Assembly (NCBI GenBank): GCA_905221605.1
Contig: CAJNDS010002424.1
Span: 1,132,709 to 1,196,708, forward strand
Length of the DNA stretch: 64,000 nt
Direction: 5' to 3'
Source of the DNA: Symbiodinium natans
Taxonomy: Eukaryota > Sar > Dinophyceae > Suessiales > Symbiodiniaceae
Every line of letters starts with the position of its first letter. Position 1 is the stretch's first letter. Made by a program: the position numbers and the translations under genes. A model generated the notes under the pieces. The model saw only the letters and a program-made list of their open reading frames with translations, did no database searches and had not been told where the DNA came from. Shown here piece by piece: positions 58,009-64,000 of the stretch.

Positions 58009-58178
58009 TTGGGATGTTCCCCCTTATACTAACAGTCCTTAAAAGGGACTAGAGTACCCCGGTTATCATCCCCATCAAGGACTGTTAGGGTTTAGGGTTT
58101 TGGGTTTTGGGTTTTGGATTTAGGGTTTAGGGTTTAGGGTTTAAGGTTTAGGGTTTAGCCTAGGGGGGAACATCCCAA
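58009..58178. mobile_element. MITE family A copy 7 with telomere array in its right arm
   Basis: Left arm TTGGGATGTTCCCCCTTATA, then CTAACAGTCCTTAAAAGGGA. The right arm begins CAAGGACTGTTAG, is interrupted by GGTTTAGGG/TTTTGGG units (58086-58160), and resumes CTAGGGGGGAACATCCCAA. Compared with copies 3-5, the repeat block sits inside the arm at the TTAG|TATA point. Confidence 0.9.
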
Positions 58179-58259
58179 GTGCAGCCTATGGTGCGATAAG
58201 CGGAGTCCTCTGGCGGGCTGCCGCCGAGGTGTGACACGGCCAGGGCGCCGGGGCCTTTG

Positions 58260-58575
58260 CTTTTTCGGTTTAGGGTTTAGGGTTTAGGGTTTAGGGTTTA
58301 GGGTTTAGGGCTTTTTGGTAGGGGCGTGGCCCGAATGTTATTGTTAATCAAGGAACTTAATTCTTCAGCTGCTGTTTTATTGGATGGGTTGTATAGCAAG
58401 TATGTTCTAAGACCCCTATTCTGCTAACGTTTAGGTTCTGTACCCAGAACCCAGCATAGGCTGGAGAGTTTAAGCCGCCTTGTGGCTTGAATGTGTAAGG
58501 GTTAGGGTTTAGGGTTTAGGGTTTGGGGTTTGGGGTTTGGGGTTTAGGGTTTAGGGTGTAGGGTTTAGGGAGGAT
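58260..58575 (+). repeat. TTTAGGG arrays
   Basis: 58266-58313 (seven units) and 58500-58570 (with TTTGGGG). About 190 bp of unique DNA between them. Confidence 0.9.
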
Positions 58576-58679
58576 GTTAAGCTGGTAGGGGTTTGATGGT
58601 TTGGGCTTTCGGGTAAACGATTTTCACTCAGGGTGTTTCCAAATTATTAGGTTTAAAGTTTAGGGCCTCAACCCCCAAC

Positions 58680-59320
58680 CACACGGGTGGGTGCAGTCAT
58701 CCTGCTCGCGTCGGGTCCCTAAACCCGAAACCCTAAACCCTAAATCCGAAGGCCTGTACGCCCTAGACCCTTGTCTATCGAGAGGAATCTACCACACCCT
58801 TTCTTGGCGGCGAACTCCTCTGTTGTGTTCTCATGACCTTAAACGAAGGTACCCAAAACAGGGGTGGGTGTTCAAGGTGTCTGGTGGAATGGGTTTCGCG
58901 ACTACAGCCTATGAGATCTAAAACCGAACCTGTGAACCGCACTCAATGCTAAGGTGATGCCGGGGCACAGGCATCGGGATTTAGGACTTCTCCACCACCT
59001 TGTCGAATTACAGATCTTGAGTGGTAGATAGGTCATGAGTCAGAATTCTTGAAGATTGCCTTGCGTTTCCCCTCAACCCGAACCCGAAATCCTAACCCTC
59101 AACCTGAACACTGACCCAAGACCCCATAGGGGGGTTTACGATATTAGGCGGTACCTTATGGGGCTCCTGTCTATAAGGGCCTCCTACTGCTAGGGAGTCG
59201 GCATCCGGGTCGCCCTTTTTTGGGAAACCCACATGGGACTTGTAAGGCTCAGGCCCACCAGCTGCGCGCTCCATGGGACTGCGACAGCTCTTCACTCCCA
59301 CGGACATTCGGGGGGGTGGG
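58680..59320. other. Unique DNA
   Basis: A short CCCTAAA run at 58720-58748. A 76-codon frame (58691-58921, +) is unsupported. Nothing else recognised. Confidence 0.4.
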
Positions 59321-59326
59321 TGGGTT

Positions 59327-59412
59327 TAGGGTTTCAGGGTTTCAGGGTTTCAGGGTTTCAGGGTTTCAGGGTTTCAGGGTTTCAGGGTTTCAGGGTTTCA
59401 GGGTTTCAGGTT
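59327..59412 (+). repeat. TTTCAGGG octamer array, about 10 copies
   Basis: A strictly repeated 8-bp variant of the telomere unit, bounded by TTTAGGG units on both sides (59323 and 59422). Confidence 0.97.
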
Positions 59413-59557
59413 TATGGTTTTAGGGTTTAGGGTGAGGGGTTGGGGTTTAGGATTTTGTTCGGGTTACAGTGCCTCTAAGGGCTGAGAGGGCTTAGTGAGC
59501 AAAATCTACCGGGAAGCCGCTTGAGCTAGAAGCTAGAATCCTCCCAGAGACAGGGCT

Positions 59558-59634
59558 ACCCCTAAACCCTAAACCCTAAACCCTAAACCCTAAACCCTAA
59601 ACCCTAAACCCTAAACCCTAAACCCTAAACCCTA
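59558..59634 (-). repeat. Clean CCCTAAA array
   Basis: About eleven perfect units followed by a poly-C tract. Confidence 0.95.
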
Positions 59635-59639
59635 ACCCC

Positions 59640-60095
59640 CTCCCCCCCCCTTGGCCTGCCGGTTTAGCATATGTTTGGGGTACTGTACACCATGGGGATC
59701 ATGTTTTTTGGAAGTACTCATTGTGGGAGGTTCTCTAAATTGTGGTTCGTTTTGGGATCCTGGTCCTATTCTATACGGAGCCTTGTACTTGGGGAGCCCA
59801 ACACAAGGCCAATAATTTCAAAAAACAACGAATGAAGAGAAGTTCAAACCCGAAACATACACTTTAACGACAGTCTTAAGGCATCCAGTGGTACGGCCTT
59901 CGCTGCACAGTGGCGGGTTCAGATCCTCTAGGTTTAGGGTTCATGGTTTAGGGTTTAGGGTTTAGGGTTTAGGGCAACCACTGATTCCTACATGCCGTTG
60001 AGTCGTCTTGCTTTGAAGGCAGCCTATTTATTTTAGGGGCTGTGTTGTAGACTTCTGCCAAGCTCCGGGCGATTGGGTTCATTTGGAGTGGTGGG
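59640..60095. other. Unique DNA with short TTTAGGG run
   Basis: Only a TTTAGGG run (59932-59975). No coding signal. Confidence 0.4.
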
Positions 60096-60098
60096 TAG

Positions 60099-60160
60099 GA
60101 GCTCGGTGCGTGTCCCTCAACCTTGAAACTGAGCCCTACAAAGAAGCCCTGATTCGCAGG
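60099..60160 (+). CDS. Exon-like island with consensus GTGAGT donor
   Basis: Acceptor GGGTAG, + frame ARCVSLNLETEPYKEALIRR, donor AGG|GTGAGT at 60161. Both splice sites are strong and no telomere repeat touches the exon. Product not recognised. Confidence 0.5.
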
Positions 60161-60187
60161 GTGAGTTCCTCAGCCCCCCGGCTACAG

Positions 60188-60343
60188 ACCCGCGCCCCGA
60201 CCTGTTTGGAACCTGCACTTCTGTGAAGCATGTGGCATTAGAGAAAAGGTTCTGTCCCAAAAGTCTAGTCTTCAACGCTATGGGCCATAGGCATTGCATG
60301 GACCTCGTGCACAATCAGGAGGAGTTGAGACACATGCCGTGAG
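60188..60343 (+). CDS. Possible terminal exon (GTCTSVKHVALEKRF)
   Basis: After CGGCTACAG the + strand is open for about 52 codons: PRPDLFGTCTSVKHVALEKR, FCPKSLVFNAMGHRHCMDLV, HNQEELRHMP, then TGA. The gap to the preceding exon-like island is only 27 bases and the phases do not fit, so the two may not be joined. Confidence 0.35.
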
Positions 60344-60409
60344 CCCTCCAGGACACGGGAGAGGCAGACCTTCCCATCGTGAGCCCCTACGACGCTTGGT
60401 CATTATTTA

Positions 60410-60600
60410 GGGGTTTGGGTTTAGGGATATAAGGGTGCTGGGCTTGGAACGGGTTGATTGAGGGTTTAGGGTTTTGGATTTATGGTTTAGGGTTTAGGGT
60501 GCTGGGGTGCTGGAGTGGGAGCTGCGAGTCTGGAGGGAATGGGCGAGTTTTGCAGGAAAACCCTAAACCCCAACCCCAAACCCTAAACGACCCCTAAAAC
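60410..60600. repeat. TTTAGGG and CCCTAAA short runs
   Basis: TTTAGGG variants at 60410-60505, and CCCTAAA/CCCCAAC at 60560-60590, around 50 bp of unique DNA. Confidence 0.75.
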
Positions 60601-60794
60601 TCGAATTGGGGGTGTGCCATGTTTTAGGCCATGCCCTGGTAAATTCTACATCTCCTCATGCTCAGCCGCCTTTACCAACAATGCATGTCAAGGCCGGCGT
60701 GTACCCTATTTTTACTTTTGTTCATATAAAGCCCAAGAAGATATTAAAAATACTGTTTTATTAAGGTTCTAAGGGGAGTATAGTAGCCTGTTCG

Positions 60795-60897
60795 ATATGG
60801 GGAAAATGAATAGGGGGTACCCCTTTTATACCCCAAATAGAATAGAATCCCCTTAAAGGGACCCCCAGAAACGGTATCCTTCGGAAATCCCCATATG
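60795..60897. mobile_element. MITE-like element, family B, copy 7
   Basis: GATATGGGGAAAATGAATAG on the left; ACGGTATCCTTCGGAAATCC then CCATAT on the right. 103 bp. Confidence 0.7.
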
Positions 60898-60899
60898 AC

Positions 60900-61520
60900 A
60901 TGCAGTGCAGTCTCCACGTCTTTGGAAGTGAGCGCTGGTCAGCGCCAAAAGCAGTTCTCTGGGCCGGACATGTCGCGCAAGTTACACGTAGGCCACGCGT
61001 ACGTCATGGTTATATGATACATAGCCGTCGGAATAAAAAGCAATATTTGTCCCTTAGCTATATCAGTATACTGTAATAGTTGTTAAGGCCCCTATGTTAG
61101 CCATTCCAAGGACGCAACACTCATCTGCATCTGTTGACCTGTACGCGTAGAAGTTTACATCCCGGCGCAGCTCCGCTCATGGATTGACGTTGGGAGATGC
61201 AACCCTAAACCCCAAGCCATTAGCTTAAACCCTCAGATTCGGTTTGCCTCGAAACCTTAGCTTGAGAATTGGGCAAACAGAGAAACTTGCACCACGATGG
61301 GTCCTCGAAAGTTAACTTTTTTTTCTCCGCGAAGAGGGTTATTTCCGGATGAGTTTGATCAGCGATCAAGTCGGGTTTCGGAGCTCAAAGCAGACTTCAA
61401 ATTTCCGAGACGAAGTCGGGTCTTCCCAGAACCTCGGACAGTAGGGGTCAATCCAAGGAAGAGCACAACCCCTTCACCCACCCGCACCAGTCTGCAGCGT
61501 GGACCTGAGGACCTGTCTCA
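60900..61520. other. Unique DNA with a 96-codon open frame
   Basis: The + frame 61297-61587 (Arg/Ser-rich, KADFKFPRRSRVFPEPRTVG) runs into a family B element. Its first 75 codons are non-repetitive. No domain recognised, so possibly coding but unsupported. Confidence 0.3.
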
Positions 61521-61523
61521 CGA

Positions 61524-61634
61524 CATGGGGTTTACGGAAATAAGGGGGCCCGAATATAGATCCCCAAATAGTAGGATTCCCATATAATAAGGACCTCAAT
61601 AAGGTACCCCTAATTTTGGGAAACCTTCACATGA
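61524..61634. mobile_element. MITE-like element, family B, copy 8
   Basis: CATGGGGTTTACGGAAATAA and GGTACCCCTAATTTTGGGAA, ending CATG. Nearly identical core to the copy at 41486-41583. Confidence 0.8.
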
Positions 61635-61839
61635 CCCTGAGCCCTAAACCCACCACTTCCTCTGCTGTTAAGCATACCCGTGTGCGTGCATCAGACTCAG
61701 CTGGGCAGAATGTTCATTCGAGGTGGGGGTTTTAGTGATAGGCGGAGTGGGTTGAACCGCAAGCCACTGTTATTTCATGGCTGTCGCAGCTTTGCTCAAC
61801 GAACCTCTAACCCTACACCCTAATTCAACCTGACCCTAA

Positions 61840-61905
61840 ACCGTAAACCGCAAACCCTAAACCCTAAACTCCCAACCCTAAACCCTAAACCCTAAACCCT
61901 GGACC
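61840..61905 (-). repeat. CCCTAAA array
   Basis: Units with CCGTAAA and CTCCCAA variants, upstream of the island at 61914. Confidence 0.9.
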
Positions 61906-61913
61906 CTCTTAGG

Positions 61914-61971
61914 GCGACGAAGATGCGCTGCCGGTGCTGCACCGTGGTTGGGAGCTCAGAGATTTCCTAGC
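61914..61971 (+). CDS. Exon-like island (DEDALPVLHRGWELRDFL)
   Basis: Acceptor CTCTTAG, + frame GDEDALPVLHRGWELRDFLA running into CCCTAAA repeat, where LNPKP-type codons and a TAA follow. Either a terminal exon reading into repeat or one with an unseen donor. Product unknown. Confidence 0.45.
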
Positions 61972-62450
61972 CCTAAACCCTAAACCCTAAACCCTAAATC
62001 CTAAACCCTAAACCCTAAACCCTAAACCTCTCCTGCTGTTGGCTTGTTCTTAACAAGGACATAGGCAGTTAGGTTTTTCTTCTGCAACCCTTTAGGGGAT
62101 GAACTCGGGGTACCCTAAGTCCCTCCTGCCCTCCTAAGAACCACGAAGGGCTTAGGGCTTAGGGTTTAGGGTTTAGGGTTTGGGGTTTGGGGTTTGGGTT
62201 TCCTCTGCCCTTGCAGTCGGCGTCGTAGTTCACCCTGACAGGTGTTAAGGACTCAGGTTCAGCAGCCATAACGCCGGACCCCAAACCCCAACCACGAAGT
62301 CCGAAACCCCGAGCTTCAAACCCTAAACCCTAAACCCTAAACTCAAAAGGGTTTATAGACCCTAAACCCTAAACCCGACACCCTACACCCTACACCCCAA
62401 CCTAAACCCTAAACCCTAAACCCTAAACCCTAAACCCTAAACCCTAAAAG
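61972..62450. repeat. CCCTAAA arrays and a possible family F relative
   Basis: CCCTAAA at 61972-62028, an element-like segment 62040-62140 (TTGTTCTTAACAAGG...CTAAGAACCA), TTTAGGG/TTTGGGG at 62155-62202, and CCCTAAA at 62312-62345 and 62400-62448. Confidence 0.8.
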
Positions 62451-62454
62451 CCAG

Positions 62455-62563
62455 GCTACGACTGTTGGATTCCCTGCATGGGCTCGGGGGCCTGCGACAA
62501 GTTCTGTGGGGTTGGCAACGCCTGCTGCCGCAAGGCCCCCCTCTGTCGCGTGATCCTCGCAGG
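62455..62563 (+). CDS. Cys-rich exon (CWIPCMGSGACDKFCG...NACCRK)
   Basis: Acceptor AAGCCAG, + frame GYDCWIPCMGSGACDKFCGV and GNACCRKAPLCRVILA, donor GTTTAGGG. Eight Cys residues in a C..C..C..C..CC..C pattern. This type of module (CW.PC...G.C..CG.GNACCR) is one I associate with Symbiodinium secreted or surface proteins; its role is unknown. CCCTAAA array to 62448 and TTTAGGG array from 62565 flank it directly. Confidence 0.65.
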
Positions 62564-62564
62564 G

Positions 62565-62614
62565 TTTAGGGTTTAGGGTTTAGGGTTTAGGGTTTAGGGT
62601 TTAGGGTTTAGGGT
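62565..62614 (+). repeat. TTTAGGG array
   Basis: Seven clean units directly after the Cys-rich exon. Confidence 0.95.
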
Positions 62615-62622
62615 TGTGCCGG

Positions 62623-62702
62623 TTTAGTGTAGTTACCCCCCCCCCCCCCCGGCCCCCCCCTCAACAGTTGGGTTCGGGGGGGGGGGGGGGGTAATTACAC
62701 TT
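62623..62702. mobile_element. Hairpin element of poly-C and poly-G with TIRs
   Basis: GTGTAGTTACCCCCC on the left and GGGGGGTAATTACAC on the right, with a short TCAACAGTTGGGTT loop. Inverted ends of about 25 bp made largely of C and G tracts. Confidence 0.7.
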
Positions 62703-62709
62703 TCCTTGC

Positions 62710-63305
62710 CTTTAACTTAGAGCCATTCAAGATGCCATGTGCAAAGTTGTCACCAAACTGCTGCAGCGAATGTAGCATGAGCACGTTTCTACTCCAAGCC
62801 CTACAGTTAGTTACATCTCCCAACCCAACTTTCACACATGCACCACCTCCTGAAACCACAAACATCCCGAGACCCTGACATTGCTTTGTAATCTACTCCA
62901 TGCGGCGCTAGGTTCTGGCCCCCCCCCCCTTATATATATTAAAAGCCAACAGTCCAGGACCAAGCCCTAGAAATCGTAGCCCTCGACCCCTGAACCCCAC
63001 ACCCCTAAGCCTCAAAATCTTGAGAACCTTAGGACGACCTCAGGACTCAAAACCCAAGCCCTGAAACCCCCTTAAACCCTGGACCTGAGACACGTCACTC
63101 CAAACCCTATACCCCAGATACCCTTAAAACCCTAAAAAGCCACCAAAACCCTTAATTCCAACAACCCCTAAACCCGAAACCGTAAATGCAAACCCGAATC
63201 CCTAAACCCTAAACCCTGAGGCCCTAAACCCCTAAACCCGAAACCCTAAACCCCTAAGCCCTAAACCACGCAAGTCCCTAAACCCCATAACCCCCTACAC
63301 CCGAG
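62710..63305. other. Unique DNA then diverged CCCTAAA-like text
   Basis: Unique DNA with poly-C/TATATA at 62921-62940, then diverged CCCTAAA/CCCTGAA/CCTAAAC runs (62960-63300) up to the signal-peptide exon. Confidence 0.55.
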
Positions 63306-63313
63306 CAGTGCCA

Positions 63314-63379
63314 TGCGCCTGGCCGATTTGGCCCCTTTGCTGCCCCTGCTGCTGTTGCTTCCAGTGCGTGTGGCACCTT
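63314..63379 (+). CDS. First exon with signal peptide (new gene)
   Basis: ATG then RLADLAPLLPLLLLLPVRV and AP: a short basic n-region, a Leu-rich core and a small-residue end, typical of a secretory signal peptide. Donor CTTG|GTGAGG near 63380-63385. CCCTAAA-type repeat upstream and TTTAGGG-type from about 63425. Likely the start of a secreted or membrane protein gene continuing outside the window. Confidence 0.5.
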
Positions 63380-63384
63380 GGTGA

Positions 63385-64000
63385 GGTGAGGGCTTTGGGT
63401 GGGTTGGGGGGCTTTGGGGGGTGTAGGGTGTTAGAGATTTAGGGTTTTTGGGGTTGTGGGTTTTGTTGGGTGTTAGGAATTCAGGGTTTTAGGTTTGTGG
63501 GTTTTGCTGGGTTTTAGGGATTCAGGGTTTTGGGGTTTCAGGGTTTCTGGTTTAGCACCAGGCAAGATTCCCATCTGTCTCAAGAGTGGTGGCGCAGGTG
63601 GATTTCCTGAGCCCTAGACCCTGAACCCCGCAACCCATGCCGGGTCGTTGTGGGTCTCTCGAGAGCATGGAGCAAGGACGAGAAGTCCTGAGCGTGCAAC
63701 TAGGGCTTAGGGACGTTTCGGGCAGTTTCGGGTTGATAAGTCTGTCAGGTTTAATGTCTTGAAGGAAGACAGTGCTGCGCTTCGAAGTTCACGGGCTCTT
63801 TTACTACATTGACAGCACTGGAGACGAACTTACTTGAGTTCTTCATCATGATGCCCTGCTGCTTTTGCAAGCCAGGTTCCCTCGATGTCTCAAAACCAGG
63901 AGAGCGGTTGCCTTAATGTGAGGTCTCCCCTGAACCCTGGGAACAAGAAGTCCTGTCTCCCAATGTCTTGACTATCAGAAGCCCAGAAACCTTAAACCCT
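63385..64000. other. TTTAGGG-like variants and unique right edge
   Basis: TTAGAGATTTAGGG/TTCAGGGTTTT-type diverged repeats to 63560, with a partly duplicated GGGTTTTGNTGGGTNTTAGG segment, then unique DNA. No exon recognised. Confidence 0.5.

Noticed and set aside
1-64000. tRNA, rRNA or spliced-leader RNA genes
   Set aside because: No cloverleaf with a GGTTCRA arm, rRNA core motif or spliced-leader motif was found by eye; a covariance search would be needed to exclude them.

Overview
The window looks like nuclear DNA of a dinoflagellate, probably a Symbiodiniaceae-like or Suessiales alga. Four things support this. Arabidopsis-type telomere repeat (TTTAGGG/CCCTAAA) is scattered through it in dozens of interstitial arrays. 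An intronless gene encodes an N-terminal ubiquitin-like domain followed by GDGSVVTWG-type RCC1/HERC-like repeats, a family I know from Symbiodinium. A Cys-rich exon with a GNACCR motif also resembles Symbiodinium proteins. Apparent introns use GT, and probably GC, donors with AG acceptors. The species is an inference; no rRNA, tRNA or spliced-leader gene was recognised.

Layout. Apart from the RCC1-like gene (9.94-11.25 kb), coding sequence appears as short exon-like islands, typically 50-140 bp, all read here on the + strand and separated by kilobases of repeats. At 2.3-3.6 kb there are three membrane-segment exons. From 7.4 to 31 kb there are about 25 islands of one or more unidentified multi-exon genes, with short motifs (LELW...THVL, TMYHLY, LFE...KET) that recur in the same order, suggesting a duplicated module. 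Between 33.7 and 47.1 kb there are further unassigned islands. From 49.99 to 55.39 kb seven exons make up the N-terminal part of a delta-tubulin gene, the best-supported spliced gene in the window. From 55.8 kb on there are unassigned exons, a Cys-rich exon at 62.5 kb and a likely signal-peptide first exon at 63.3 kb.

The rest is repeats. Telomere-like arrays occur in both orientations, and roughly half of the exon islands have CCCTAAA on the left and TTTAGGG on the right. An intron between two such islands therefore starts with TTTAGGG and ends with CCCTAAA, a complementary pair that could fold and bring the splice sites together. At least nine families of short terminal-inverted-repeat elements (MITE-like) are present; three copies of one family carry a telomere-repeat block inside them. 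There is a 1-kb hierarchical palindrome array (14.4-15.35 kb), a ~90-bp satellite (15.6-16.8 kb), a 67-bp minisatellite flanked by direct repeats (39.3-41.1 kb), an 875-bp TIR element with a TAA target duplication (34.3-35.2 kb), and many microsatellites and C/G homopolymers.

Almost all other long open frames are products of simple repeats and are not annotated. Exon limits are inferred by eye from GT/GC...AG signals and reading frame; only the delta-tubulin and RCC1-like calls rest on recognisable protein families.
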